From NCBI GenBank assembly GCA_938743325.2, contig OW568872.1, positions 248,001-312,000 of the forward strand: a stretch of DNA of 64,000 nucleotides. The letters run 5' to 3'. The stretch comes from Pycnococcus provasolii (lineage: Eukaryota; Chlorophyta; Pseudoscourfieldiophyceae; Pseudoscourfieldiales; Pycnococcaceae). Numbering within the stretch: position 1 is the first letter of the stretch; each line of letters opens with the position of its first letter. The notes under the pieces were generated by a model. That model was not told the origin of the DNA. It made no database searches and saw only the letters and a program-made list of their open reading frames with translations. Both the position numbers and the translations under genes were made by a program. Below, piece after piece: positions 1-10,600 of this stretch.

Positions 1-38
1 CCTAACCCTAGCCCTAATCCCTCCCCTAAACCCTAAGG
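1..38 (+). repeat. Degenerate telomere-like CCCTAA repeats
   Basis: The first bases are imperfect CCCTAA units (CCTAACCCTAGCCCTAATCC and variants), C-rich on the plus strand as expected at the left end of a chromosome. The repeats are few and degenerate, so this may be the inner edge of a telomere or an interstitial telomeric tract. The first gene starts only about 165 bases further in. Confidence 0.6.
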
Positions 39-203
39 TAGTTCTTCGTTTACGTTTACGGGTTTTCGTTTTCGCGGGAAGGATCTTCTTCGCAGTTTGC
101 GCTTTTTCTCTGTCCTTTCCCCTTTGGCCCTCTTTTCGTCCTCCTTCCCAGCCATTCTTCGCAGTACAGGTAAAGGTTTACTGCAAACCAGCTTTCCGAA
201 GCT

Positions 204-1544
204 ATGGCGCCTCGAAGCTCGAAGCCTGACCTCCTGCTGCGCAAGTTCGGCGCGCCGCTGTACGCAGCGGCGTTCCCTGCCGCGAACTACGTGCTCGTCG
301 GCGGAGGAGGCGGAAAGGGAAACCACGGACTGAAAAATAGAATCATACTTGCCAAGTATGGGTTAGCGGCGGCGGCGCCAAACATAGCAGCCTCCTCAAA
401 GGCCTCGTTAACCTTATCCGACCAACTCGCAGAGTTCACATGCCCCGAAGAAATACGCGCATTAGCTATGCACCCGTCTGGCAGTCTCGCAGTCGCAGCA
501 GTCGGCTCTCTAGGACTCGTCGCGGTCGGCGTGGACGTGAAAATCGACGGCGCGGAGAAAATCACAAAAACCGACATCACGCTCCCGTCGTGCGGAGAGG
601 TGAAGAGCCTTGCATTCAGTGCAGACGGTGCGATGCTCGCCGCGGGTACCGAGGACGGACTTGTGCACGTGTGGTCGTGGCCTCCAGACGCGAGCGGGCG
701 ACCGCTCGTCGAGGTGTGCGCCGCGGACGGCGGCAAACCGCACAAGGACGGTAACGCTATCCAGTCCGTCTGCTTCTCCACCGACGGCGCGAGGTTGCTA
801 ACGTCGGGAGAGGACGATACTGCGGTGCTATGGAATATCGCACCAGCGTCGTCCGACGACAAGGGGGAGGCACCACGCGCCAAGCCAATACACGTGTATC
901 GTTCTGCCAAGGGTGGCACGCTCAAGGGTGCACGCTTCGCAAGTGCTGGCGATGCGGCGGTCGATAATCGTATCGCGATGTGCCTGAATCGTGCTGGTGT
1001 GAGCTACGCCGCGGTGTTTGACGCGGAATCGGCGCGCATGCTTCACGAGGGCAAAATATCGGCTGATCCAGCGAGCTCGTTCGCCGCAAGTGCTAATGGT
1101 CGCCTGCTCGCATTCGGCACCGTGGAGGGTGAGCTCGTTGTGGTCTCGTCAGATCGCCTGATTTTGAGGCGCCGGCATAAGGGTGCGCACATGATCTTCG
1201 TGACGGGACTTGTGTTCGGCCCAAGTGGCGACACTGTTCTCTCCGTATCTGCAGATGCTGGCGCGCGTGTGACGCAGCTTGCACCTGCATCGCGCAAGTG
1301 GACGATTCTCCTGATATTCATGCTTTGGCTGTGCCTGCTCGCTCTTTCGATGAATCCCGCGCCGTTTCACGAGGGAGTTCGTTGGATCCTGCACAAGATG
1401 ATGCCATACCACGCGAAAGTGATGGACGAACGAACGGCGGCCGGCATAGCGTATGTCAAGTACAACCATCCTGATCCCTTCACGCTCGGCGCGACGGTCC
1501 AATCCGAAGAGCAGGCTGGTGGCGACTCCGGCACCCCGCAGTAA
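204..1544 (+). CDS. SEC12: SEC12/PREB-like WD40 membrane protein (Sar1 exchange factor)
   Basis: This 446-residue protein is probably the ER-anchored guanine-nucleotide exchange factor for the small GTPase Sar1, which starts COPII vesicle formation. The N-terminus carries the glycine-rich loop VLVGGGGGKGNHGLKN, typical of the Sec12 potassium-binding loop. WD40-type blades follow over about residues 85-385 (for example SLAFSADGAMLAAGTEDGLVHVW). One hydrophobic segment near residue 390 (WTILLIFMLWLCLLALSM) would anchor it in the ER membrane with a short lumenal tail, which is the Sec12 layout. The ATG is preceded by a pyrimidine-rich leader and no intron is needed. PHF1-type relatives share this architecture, so a specialised transporter-exit role is an alternative. 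The gene sits almost at the telomere-like end. Confidence 0.85.
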   Translation: MAPRSSKPDLLLRKFGAPLYAAAFPAANYVLVGGGGGKGNHGLKNRIILAKYGLAAAAPNIAASSKASLTLSDQLAEFTCPEEIRALAMHPSGSLAVAAVGSLGLVAVGVDVKIDGAEKITKTDITLPSCGEVKSLAFSADGAMLAAGTEDGLVHVWSWPPDASGRPLVEVCAADGGKPHKDGNAIQSVCFSTDGARLLTSGEDDTAVLWNIAPASSDDKGEAPRAKPIHVYRSAKGGTLKGARFASAGDAAVDNRIAMCLNRAGVSYAAVFDAESARMLHEGKISADPASSFAASANGRLLAFGTVEGELVVVSSDRLILRRRHKGAHMIFVTGLVFGPSGDTVLSVSADAGARVTQLAPASRKWTILLIFMLWLCLLALSMNPAPFHEGVRWILHKMMPYHAKVMDERTAAGIAYVKYNHPDPFTLGATVQSEEQAGGDSGTPQ

Positions 1545-1849
1545 CTTTCTAATCTACATAGTTCTTTCGTAAACTTAGTACTGTACTGTACTTACCTTTA
1601 CGTACGCCATTTGCCGTTTTGCTGATGAGTCTGTGAGTCGTTTTTATCCATAGACTAACAGGACATACTGTAGACCATAGACCATAGGTGGTTGCTACCT
1701 TTAAGGTATGTGAATTTGGAAAGTTTATCAGTTTTTCCATTCGGGTTTTCCATTCGGGTTTTCCATTCGGGTTTTCGCCGCCCCCTCCCCTTTTCCTTCC
1801 CCTTCCCCCTCCCCTGCCCGTTTGCCCAGCCAAATCACTCTTTCGCCAA
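1545..1849. promoter_or_regulatory. Intergenic region upstream of DENR with 13-bp tandem repeat
   Basis: This 305-base gap holds the 3' flank of the SEC12-like gene and the 5' flank of DENR. At about 1733-1773 the unit TTTTCCATTCGGG occurs three times in tandem, followed by a long C/T tract up to the start codon. Such pyrimidine tracts also precede other starts here (SCC3). The short motif GTACTGTACTGTAC near 1577 resembles one near 32716. No gene is seen. Confidence 0.45.
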
Positions 1850-2485
1850 ATGGCGGAGCCTTCTGTGGTCGTGTACGAGCCCGCTACGGGCGTGCCCGCG
1901 GAGTACGTCGAGTTCCTGGAGAAGCCCGACGTGCTCGCGGCGCTGCCCTACATACTCGCCAACCACGACGCCGCATGGATCAACACGCACATGCGCAACC
2001 AGACGAAACTCCTCGGGGTATCCGTAGAGGACGCCGACTCAGATGCCAACCTGCTGATGGAGAAACTGAAGGAGATGTCCCTGGGTGGTGGTGGCTCTAG
2101 CGCAGGGGGTGCGTCATCTGGAGCAGAAGGCAGTGGGGCAGCCGCGGGTGAGGCAGGCGGTGAACAAAAGGAGAAGAAGAAATCAGGCGGCGGGAAGAAG
2201 GGGAAGCACGCGCCGCACGTTACGCTCACGCTCACCAGCAGGCAGAAGCGCAAGGCCATCACCAATGTCACGGGACTCGAGGCGTTTGACGTCAAGCTTA
2301 ACGAAGCGGCGAAGCTGTTTGGTAAGAAGTTTGCGTGCGGAAGCTCCGTCGTCAAGGATGCGGGCAACCAGAAGGACGAAATCGATGTGCAGGGTGACAA
2401 TATCGAAGGGCTTCGAGACCTCATCCTGAAGACGTGGAAGAACATATCTGCAGACGACATCACGCTCGTTGATAAAAGAAAATAA
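1850..2485 (+). CDS. DENR: Density-regulated protein (DENR), SUI1 domain
   Basis: This 211-residue protein matches DENR, the partner of MCT-1 in translation re-initiation and recycling of 40S subunits. The C-terminal SUI1 fold is clear: a basic TSRQKRKAITNVTGLEAFDV stretch, then KLFGKKFACGSSV and a final D-N-I-E-G-L-R-D-L helix. The N-terminal region aligns with the DENR N-terminus (GVPAEYVEF), but the cysteines that normally bind zinc there are absent, which is unusual. A glycine/serine/alanine-rich linker and a lysine-rich patch join the two halves. The frame is open upstream to 1688, but the ATG at 1850 directly precedes the conserved part and follows the C/T-rich leader, so it is chosen as start. 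It is intronless and lies tail-to-tail with the next gene. Confidence 0.88.
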   Translation: MAEPSVVVYEPATGVPAEYVEFLEKPDVLAALPYILANHDAAWINTHMRNQTKLLGVSVEDADSDANLLMEKLKEMSLGGGGSSAGGASSGAEGSGAAAGEAGGEQKEKKKSGGGKKGKHAPHVTLTLTSRQKRKAITNVTGLEAFDVKLNEAAKLFGKKFACGSSVVKDAGNQKDEIDVQGDNIEGLRDLILKTWKNISADDITLVDKRK

Positions 2486-2684
2486 ATTGTGATTGCTCTT
2501 TTTGTAACTGAGATCCACCCACTACGTCATCATCATCATTTCACCATCACTTCCTTTTTATCTGAGGAGGTTGAGCTGCGAGCACGTGCACCGCACCCGG
2601 GCCTGCACTCATCGTCGCCGTCGCCATCACACACACACCGTAAATACAGATCTAAACGTTACATTCAAACTATTATATAAACAT

Positions 2685-5600
2685 TCACTGGCGTGGCTTG
2701 TGATTGCGTGAATCGCTGCCAATCGCCTGCTGCACCGACGCGCGGAGCACTTCCATGTCCACCGGATCGTCGAGGTCGAGAGGAGGTGGCTCTGGTGCTT
2801 CTCGAATGTCAGTCATCTTTGCGCGGCTACCTTGCAGCTCGAAAGACATCTTCACGCCATAAAGTGCAGCCGGAGCCGATGGCGCGTCCGGTTTCGTGCG
2901 CTTGCCAAGAAGTTCCGGTGGTGCCCTGGAAACTTCTCGAAGTAGCGCAAGCCCACCCTCCGAGAGACGAGCGGGCGGCGCCATGGGTGTGTGTGGGCCG
3001 GTCACGCGTCCAACTGCGTAGACAAGCGTCGCGTCGGAAGCGCTTGGAACGAGACCAAATGACGGCGGTGGCATGGAGTCGTTTGATGGCGGCAGACGCA
3101 CATGCGCCACTCCCTTCCCGTGTGGAGGCAGCGCTGGCATTGAAGGAAGAATTGGCGCCGGATAAGACAATCTTGCGGCGGGCGGTAGCATTTCACTTCC
3201 CTTCACTCTCCGTGCATCCACCTCCTCCATGCCATCACCGTCACCGCCGTCGACCAAGACACCATCACCGTCTTGCCGAGTGTTCTCCACGACCATACGT
3301 ACAGCTGGATCATGGGATGGAGTGCCAAGCGTTAGTACGTTCTGTACGCGAGCGGTACCGCGCCGTGTCGTACCAAATGGACGGCGATACACGACGTTTC
3401 GCAGGCCCGTTCCGGCAGAGGACATCAGATGCGCCTCGAGGTCGTACGCGTCGCGTGGCACCTTGCCCGACCGCCTAGGCGGCGCGGGCAGCGGCGGTGG
3501 CTGCTTTTGCATGGACGGTGGCGGAACCCACTCCACCTTCGATTTGCCCCCATATCCCGTGGACTTTTGCGGGCTTGTTCCTGTCGACTTGGTGCCGGCA
3601 CCTCCGGCACCTCCCAGCGTCAACCGCAGGCGCTCGGCGCTCTCTTCACCAAGAGCCTCGAGCAGCTCACCAGCCTCCACGGCGTATACGACGCACGGCG
3701 AGGCGCACCAGACAGGGCGCGTCACGTTCGCGGCATTGAGCGCGTCATACCATCCAGCCATCTCCCCAGGCCGAGCGAGTGCTCGCGAGCGGCGCGTGTT
3801 GGCGTAGGATGGCAATACGGAACCGCCCGCGGCTGCAAGCAGGTGGTCGGCAACGCCCGGCATGCTGGGTGCCGGCGCGTACGAGTGTGCGCGCGCACCT
3901 AGGCGGGTGCGCGCCGCATTCCTGGCGTCCTTGACTGGCGACAGGCCGAAGCTAGCGTCGCTCTCTTGCGATGTCAGCCCGGCACTCGCAGTCTCTCGTG
4001 CCGTCCCTTCGCGTAGCTCGCCGCTCACGAGCACGTAAACCTTTGAGGGTGGAGCGCCCGCCGCAAGCAGCTCCGCATGCCTCGAAACCTCCTGTCTCTT
4101 AAGCACGCGAGCGACGCGCGCGCGTGCCTCCGTGCTGAGCACGCGCAGGGGCTCGCAGAAGCTGGCAATGAATTCAGCCGCCTCGTCGCCTCTTCGCTCT
4201 GCATTTGCAACAGTCACATTGGTGAAATAAGGCTTTTGAAAGGATGCAAATACGCTTCCGTTGGCGCTGCGGTCGATGACGGTAGCCATGCGAAGCCCCG
4301 AGCCAGGGACGGATGCGAGAGCCGCCTCGCCGATACCTTCGCCGGCGAGCACAACGCCGTGGCAGGCTGGCGGCCACGGTGGGCTGACGATGTCCACGAT
4401 CGCACCGGGATCACAGATGTGCTGAGACACCGCGCCCTGCAGCAGCACGAGGAAAGCGCCGCCACGCTCCGGCACGGAGTCGCCCTGCCTCCAGAGGCTG
4501 GTCTCGCGTTCGTATTGTGACATCATCGCGTTGCGGCACACGTTCTCGTGCACGACACGTTCGTTGAGGTGATGAAAGAAGCTGCACATTCGCGTCGCCT
4601 CTGTGATTGACTGTACATCTGCGTCGCTTCGCCTCGAAGGGTCGCGTTGTAGTGCAGCTTCGGCAGCACTACCACCGTCGATTGAGCTTCCATGCTTCCG
4701 CGGCTGTCGACCGCCAACATACGCCGGAAGGGCGAGAGACGCGCCGCCGTTGGAGCGCGCTTGCATCACGAGGCCCTGCGCCTCGAGGAAGGCATCTCGC
4801 GAGATGGCGATGCACATTGTCGTCTCACGCGCAACAACGCTGAAGACGCGCCTAGTGGGTGGGGCATGCGGCAGCAGTGCCTCCTCGCCAATTCCGTCGC
4901 CCGCGTGCAGCGTCGTGATGCACGCTCCAAGTTCCTCGGTAACATTGGTCACCGCGGCACCAAGCGATGGTCGCAGCCCAGCCTCCTCGAGCAACGGCAG
5001 CAAGTCCTCTGCCATCCCTGCAATGACATCTGTGTCGGGCGGTTGCGTGCGTTCGTACGTGGCGTTCGCGGTGTCGCGCACGATTCCGTGCAAGGCTCTC
5101 CCACGCGCGTGCACGCTCCCGGCTCCTGCGACGACAACGAAGAAATCAGCGTTGGCCCCTGGCGCCTCGTCTTCGAGGTACAGCGGCGCACCGGGGGCAA
5201 GCACAATCAGACGTGCGGAGTTCGCGGCGATGTGCCTTGCAGCTGTTTCTCCAGCCTTGGCAAAAAAGCGGTGTCTTGTGAGGGCGGCACGGACGACTTC
5301 AACCTCACGTTTGCTTCTCCGTCGAGGCGGCGTTCGAAATGCGCGCAGCACAAGTGCACGTGTCGTTGACCTCGAGTTTGATGCACTATCGCCACCCGCC
5401 TCCTCCACGGCGCCACTGAGCACGTTCGTTCCTGGTATGCGCCGCACGGTCGTTGCGTACGCCGCTTTCGGCACTGCGGCGACGACGCATCCTTCCTCGC
5501 CAGCGACGACGGTTGCAGCGTGCGCTTCTACGCCTTGCATTGCACCAAACGTGTCGCCAGGTTTGAGTTCGCCGACGCACGTGCCATACGCGATAGCAAT

Positions 5601-6110
5601 TCCTCTTGGCGACAGCGTGCCTCCGTCTTGCACGGGCTGCACCCCGTTGTCTCCGCTTTTTTCTGCTGTCGTTCCTGTGGCAAGACTGTATTTGCGGTGC
5701 ACTGTTGCACTTCCGCTGACGAGAACGCGCCAGTGCGTGGTCGCGTCACCCTGTCTTGTGATTATCTTGTGTTTCTCGTGTGTTTCGAACTCGACGGCGT
5801 TTGCCACATGTCGATACACGTGTCTAGGCATCAGCTGGAACGGCCGCAGGAGGTTCACGTCGAATTGCAGGTTGGTCGGTTCTTCGTTTGCTTCTGCTTG
5901 TTTTTGCCTGAATGCGAGAAGTCGTCCTCTCTTTTCAAGCACCGCGAGCGTGGATAGCGTGTTCCCGAGGTACTCGACCTTCCTTGCCGCTCTTGCGAAG
6001 ACTGTGAGCGCTTGTTTTTTCAGAGCCTTGCGCGACGGGGCCCCACGCTTCTCTTCGGCTTCCGACATGAATGACTGCTTTTGATTAGGCGAGTGATGGC
6101 GATTATTCAT
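2685..6110 (-). CDS. Large protein with several cyclic-nucleotide-binding domains
   Basis: This is a 1141-residue soluble protein from the first ATG at 6110 (a second ATG at 6068 is also possible). It has at least four cNMP-binding (CAP/PKA-R type) beta-roll domains, seen as repeated motifs: WRVLVSGSATVH with GELKPGDTFGAM, FVVVAGAGSVHARG with GDGIGEEALL, FLVLLQGAVSQ with GEGIGEAAL, and VYVLVSGELREG. The conserved G-E-x-A phosphate-binding cassette is best kept in the GEGIGEAAL and GDGIGEEAL blocks. No kinase, channel or transmembrane segment is visible. Long C-terminal stretches rich in proline and alanine look disordered. Algal proteins of this kind are common, often in flagellates, but a specific partner cannot be named. 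It converges with DENR and diverges from nothing close upstream. Confidence 0.75.
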   Translation of the reverse strand: MNNRHHSPNQKQSFMSEAEEKRGAPSRKALKKQALTVFARAARKVEYLGNTLSTLAVLEKRGRLLAFRQKQAEANEEPTNLQFDVNLLRPFQLMPRHVYRHVANAVEFETHEKHKIITRQGDATTHWRVLVSGSATVHRKYSLATGTTAEKSGDNGVQPVQDGGTLSPRGIAIAYGTCVGELKPGDTFGAMQGVEAHAATVVAGEEGCVVAAVPKAAYATTVRRIPGTNVLSGAVEEAGGDSASNSRSTTRALVLRAFRTPPRRRSKREVEVVRAALTRHRFFAKAGETAARHIAANSARLIVLAPGAPLYLEDEAPGANADFFVVVAGAGSVHARGRALHGIVRDTANATYERTQPPDTDVIAGMAEDLLPLLEEAGLRPSLGAAVTNVTEELGACITTLHAGDGIGEEALLPHAPPTRRVFSVVARETTMCIAISRDAFLEAQGLVMQARSNGGASLALPAYVGGRQPRKHGSSIDGGSAAEAALQRDPSRRSDADVQSITEATRMCSFFHHLNERVVHENVCRNAMMSQYERETSLWRQGDSVPERGGAFLVLLQGAVSQHICDPGAIVDIVSPPWPPACHGVVLAGEGIGEAALASVPGSGLRMATVIDRSANGSVFASFQKPYFTNVTVANAERRGDEAAEFIASFCEPLRVLSTEARARVARVLKRQEVSRHAELLAAGAPPSKVYVLVSGELREGTARETASAGLTSQESDASFGLSPVKDARNAARTRLGARAHSYAPAPSMPGVADHLLAAAGGSVLPSYANTRRSRALARPGEMAGWYDALNAANVTRPVWCASPCVVYAVEAGELLEALGEESAERLRLTLGGAGGAGTKSTGTSPQKSTGYGGKSKVEWVPPPSMQKQPPPLPAPPRRSGKVPRDAYDLEAHLMSSAGTGLRNVVYRRPFGTTRRGTARVQNVLTLGTPSHDPAVRMVVENTRQDGDGVLVDGGDGDGMEEVDARRVKGSEMLPPAARLSYPAPILPSMPALPPHGKGVAHVRLPPSNDSMPPPSFGLVPSASDATLVYAVGRVTGPHTPMAPPARLSEGGLALLREVSRAPPELLGKRTKPDAPSAPAALYGVKMSFELQGSRAKMTDIREAPEPPPLDLDDPVDMEVLRASVQQAIGSDSRNHKPRQ

Positions 6111-6374
6111 GGAGATACAAACCAACCCGTCCTTTCCGACCTTTCCGACCTTTCGGTCGGGGCCACCCCGACTGCAAGTGACTTGCAAGTGACTTTATCT
6201 CCGGCTGTCCGGGAACGGACTAACTTGGGGACCGACTGAAACAAGACGGAGCTACGGGACCTCTCCAGGCTGTCACTTCACGTGAGGCATGTGAGCTGAT
6301 GGCTGCCCGCCGGGCGGGTGGGTGGGTGGGTGTATTTTAAAAAAAATGTATATAAAACATTTTCTTGCATCTTG

Positions 6375-7229
6375 CTATGCGTAGAACGCCTTGATTGCAT
6401 TGACCGCCTCCTCGTTCGTGGCGCACACCAGCAAGTGCTCGTCGAGCTCGCCCTCAGAGACGTACCCGAACCGCCGCGCATCCTCTTGTAGAAATTGAAG
6501 TAGGCCGTCGTACACGCCGTCGTAGTTCATGACGAGCGCAGGGGGAAGCGGGTGCTCCGTTCCACGCGGCGCGTCGACGCGCTTGAGCTGGCGCAACACG
6601 AGAACCTCGAGAAGCTCGTCGAGCGTGCCGACGCCTCCTGGGAGCGCAATAAATGCAGTTCGGTCGGTTTCCTGCGCGCGCACGCCTGCGTCGACCAGTC
6701 CGTGCTTCCGCGCACTGAAGAAGTAAAGCACAGCGTGCTCTTCGTGATTCAAGTAGGGGTGCGTCGTTTTGCTAACGGCGTCGTCGTCCTCGAGCGCCTC
6801 ACCCCAGTAGATTTTCAAGCCGGCGACTCGCGCACCGGCGTCTCGCGCGCCCAGCGTGCACGCCTCCATCAGCCCCGGTCCCGCTCCAGACCAGCAAGTA
6901 GAAGACGGGTAGAGCGTGTGAATTTGCCGTGCGAGGTCGCGCGTGAGTTGATAGTGCGACGACGACGGCGCCGCCCTCGACGACCCTAGGTACACGAATC
7001 CGCGTCCTTGTCTCTGCACGAGGTCGTAGCACACGTCGACTTCCCCTTTGATCGCAGACGGCGACGCGCGCACGACTTTGTCCTCCACATCACCACCTGT
7101 TGCTGCTGCTGCTGCTGACGAATATGACCGAATATGACGAATATGTCGGAACTTCCCCCTGGTGGCCCGCATATGAGCTTGAGTGGTACGCACGAGACGC
7201 ATGAGAGTTGTCTTGGGAAGCATGCCCAT
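6375..7229 (-). CDS. LOG-family phosphoribohydrolase (lysine-decarboxylase-like)
   Basis: This 284-residue protein belongs to the LOG/TIGR00730-type Rossmann family. In plants these enzymes release free cytokinin from its riboside 5'-monophosphate; bacterial relatives cleave nucleoside monophosphates. Two family hallmarks are present: WSGAGPGLMEA (nucleotide-binding loop) and LPGGVGTLDELLEVL (the PGGxGTxxE motif). About 75 N-terminal residues are basic and serine/alanine-rich (MRLVRTTQAHMRATRGKFRH) and look like an organelle transit peptide. The C-terminus has the expected alpha-helical cap. Whether the natural substrate is a cytokinin nucleotide cannot be read from sequence. Telomere-type GGGTTA repeats lie just upstream, between this gene and the divergent SCC3 gene. 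Confidence 0.85.
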   Translation of the reverse strand: MGMLPKTTLMRLVRTTQAHMRATRGKFRHIRHIRSYSSAAAAATGGDVEDKVVRASPSAIKGEVDVCYDLVQRQGRGFVYLGSSRAAPSSSHYQLTRDLARQIHTLYPSSTCWSGAGPGLMEACTLGARDAGARVAGLKIYWGEALEDDDAVSKTTHPYLNHEEHAVLYFFSARKHGLVDAGVRAQETDRTAFIALPGGVGTLDELLEVLVLRQLKRVDAPRGTEHPLPPALVMNYDGVYDGLLQFLQEDARRFGYVSEGELDEHLLVCATNEEAVNAIKAFYA

Positions 7230-7326
7230 CCCGGGATGATAGTCTAGGATAGTCTATGAGTGCGGGAAATCAATAAGGGAACCAAACAGCGCCGGGGAAC
7301 AAAAAGACCGGGGAGATAACGAAAAG

Positions 7327-7367
7327 TAGGGTTAGGGTTAGGGTTAGCTGGTTAGGGTGTAGGGTTA
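7327..7367 (+). repeat. Interstitial telomere-type GGGTTA tract
   Basis: GTAGGGTTAGGGTTAGGGTT and degenerate continuations lie in the shared promoter space of the LOG-family gene (minus strand) and the SCC3 gene (plus strand). The tract is G-rich on the plus strand, opposite in sense to the repeats at base 1. It could be a telo-box-like promoter element or a scar of telomere-mediated repair. The remaining 240 bases up to the SCC3 start hold only a T/C-rich leader. Confidence 0.7.
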
Positions 7368-7607
7368 TGAGGTGGTAGGAAGGGAAGGGGTCCCCCACCT
7401 ACAACCTGTTCTGATCTGTGTTCTCTTGCTTGGAATTGGAAGCCTGTTCATGTTTTCCCGCCCCCGAATCCGAATTGAATCCATCTGCGGGGGAGGCTTT
7501 GCTTCGCCTCCCCTTGGTTCTTCTCTGACAAAGCAGGCTTTTTTTTTTCTTGTTTCTGATTCCCCCTTCATCCTTTTTTTATTTTTACTCTCCGCTCTTT
7601 TTTTGTC

Positions 7608-10600
7608 ATGGCCACTCGTCCTTCGCGTGCCGCCGCTTTAAAAGCATCGGCGGCAATATCCGCTCAAGCTCTTCCTTCCTCTTCCCGTCAGGAGCATTTG
7701 TTGGATCCGTCGGAGCATTTGTTGGATCATGATTCTTTGGAGGATTTACATGATGCTGATGTGCCCGTGGTGCACAACTCCTCCGATTCAGAAGATAACT
7801 CCTCCGATTCAGACGACGAAATGGAGCGAGCGAAGAAAACGAAGCAGCAGCAGCAGCAGAAACAAAAGAAAGGAAAGCAGGCACTGTCGCCACCAACGCC
7901 AAAGGCTGCTGCTGCAGCAACGACGTCGCCGCCTGCAGGAGCAGGAAACGCAAACGTCAACAACATGTACGAAGTGTGCCGAACGGGTCCTTCCACGCAC
8001 GTCACGGCGACGGCGAAAGCGCTCGTCCAGTCCGCGCTGACGAACGAACGAGGCGCTGTGAGCAAGCTCATCACGCTCACCATGCGTGCAGCAGGCATCA
8101 ACGCCGTTGACGCCGCCGTCGCACCCGCGGAGCTCGACAAGCCGAACGCCATGGACGCGCTCGTCGACGCCAAGGCGCAGGTGGCGCGCGACACCGAGCT
8201 GGATGCAGAGTCTGCCAAAGACAAGCGAACACTCGCACGCGGCGTGCACAGCATGTGGCAGCAAGTCGGGGCGGCGGCGTGCGAGTCGGACGCCGCGCTG
8301 CGAGGCAACCTGCTCCAAACACTGTCCGACTTTGCCGTCAAGCTGTCCGCGTGCAGCGTTCGCGACCTGCGCACGTACGGGGCGGAAATCGCGCTCGCGC
8401 TCATCACGTCGCTTGTGAGTACCGCGGCAAACACACAGAAGGTGCTCGTCTCCACGCAGCGCCAGCTGGAGGCGGCGCAGGGAACGGGGCAGCGCGCGAA
8501 CAAGGGAAAAGCGGCGACGCTGAAGCACCTCCTGGAGACGACGCAGAGCAAGCACGAGCGCCTGCACGACCGCATCTCGTCGGTGTTCCAGGGCGCCTTC
8601 ACACACCGCTTCCGCGACGTCGACGTCACCGTGCGCAAAGCGTGCATCGAGAGTCTCGGCAGCTGGGTCGCCATGTACCCCACGCACTTCCTCGACGACT
8701 CGTTTCTGAAGTACGTCGGATGGGCGATGAACGACCCGGACCAACACGTGCGTCGCTCCGCGCTAGCGGCACTCAAGCCGCTGTACGCCCCCAAAAAGGG
8801 AAGCTCCATGCAGATTCAGGCTATGGATCTGTTCACGCAGCGATTCGCCCCACGCGTGCTGAAGATGACGTCGGACGTCGACCAGGGAGTACGCGTGGCG
8901 GCCATTGCGCTCGTACGCGCGATGCTCATCTCCGACGCGGCTGAAGATGGCACATTCTTCCTCGCCGAGAAGAAGGCGGCGGACAACGAGGCTGGTGCGT
9001 CGCCATCGACGCAGCCGGCGGAGCCGCGCGATCGCATGCTCGAGACGATTCGCAGCCTTCTCATCACGTGCCATGCAGAGGCTGTGCGTAAGGCTGCCGG
9101 CGACCTGCTCGTGGATGTGTACCTCGCATTCGCCGAGCCCGTATCCGTGGCGAAGGGTCGGGCCAAAGGACGCGACAGTGCCATGCTCGGCGCGCTCGCG
9201 CAGCTCGCGTCTTTCATCGGAAACGACGCGTCCTCGGAGGAAGTGGACAGCATCGTCGACGCCGTGGCGGAAAAGGCACCGGTTCTCCAGGACTGGGATC
9301 TGCTCGTCGAGTGCATGACGTGCGACGAGGCGGCAGCTGCGCTGTCATCCGCCGCCGATCTTGAGGATGTCAGTGCGTCGACGTCGCCGGCGTCGTCGAA
9401 GAAAAAAGCGTCGAAGAAGGCGCGCAGCAGCTCTTCCAGCTCCTCTTCGGTCGCACTGCGCCGCGCAATCATGCGCCTGCTTGCATCCTCCGTGACTCGA
9501 ATGGCGAAACTGGCGCGTGACAGTGACGCAACCTCGGGCTCGAGGAAGCGTGACGCCGAAAAGCACGGCGATGCGCACAAGGAGGCGACACGTGCACTTA
9601 GTCTGCACGCACCCGCTCTGCTGCGCCTCTTCGGGCCAAGTGGCGCGGCGTCGGACGACGCCAGCCTTACCGCCGCGGTGAAGGTGTTCGCCGCGCTGAA
9701 GCTCGAGGTGTACTCGGTGAGGCGCGCCGAGGCGTCGTACTCTGAGGCGCTTAACCTCGTTCGCGAGGCGGCACTCGCGCCCGCTCCCGCATCTCCGGAT
9801 CAGCCAGAGAGCTGGATGGCGGCTTTCGGATGCTTCGCCTTTCTCGCAGATGCCGAGATGAACGGCACGATCCCTCCCACGCTGCGTGACGCAATCGCCA
9901 ACGAGACGTCAGCGCTGGCAGAGGAGCTAACCACGGCTGCGGTGGAAGCGTCAGAGCGCATCTCGTCGACGCTCGCATCCGCGAGCGCTGCAGCGGCGGC
10001 ACCGTCGCGAGGCGGTGGCAAGCGCGGTCGAGGCGGTGGTGCTGCTCAGGTGGACGCGGAAGATTTGCTCGACGTGGATTCCTCGGCATTCACCAGCATT
10101 CTGCAGCCGATGCAGCGTCTGCAAGCCTTTCTGTATGCAACAGGCGGCGTGGCGATCTGCAACGAAGCGAGTCTGTGGGAGGAAGATGCGCGCGCAGCGA
10201 ACCTGTTCGATGCGATCCACAGCGCGTGCAATGCGATGGCTACCGACGGCAAGTCCGTGCACGGCTCGATCGAACAAAGTGCTGTGGTGAATCTGTACAT
10301 GCTCTCGATGACGTGTGCATACTGCGAAGGCGCGCGTCTGAACGACCGCGTCGCGGCTGCGGCAGCCTCGGCAGAGGCGGCGATCCAGTCGACATCGTCA
10401 GAGAAGACGGACTCAGATGCTGACGATGCGATTCTGCGAACGAACGCTTTGACCGTCGTGTGCGACCTCGCAAACGCCTTCGCTCCCGGCGTTCATTCGA
10501 ATGCCGCTTACATGCCATCAGAAGCGGCGGGCAGGTCGCTGCACAGTGCCTGTGAAACGTCGGTCGCCCGTCTTGCCGATCCCGACGCGAGCGCCGCGCA

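Noticed and set aside
4603-6084. A 493-residue open frame on the plus strand opposite the cyclic-nucleotide-binding gene
   Set aside because: Composition is that of an antisense shadow in GC-rich DNA, and the minus strand has recognisable domains throughout.
7727-8809. Long minus-strand frames opposite SCC3
   Set aside because: They mirror conserved SCC3 codons and show no domain of their own.
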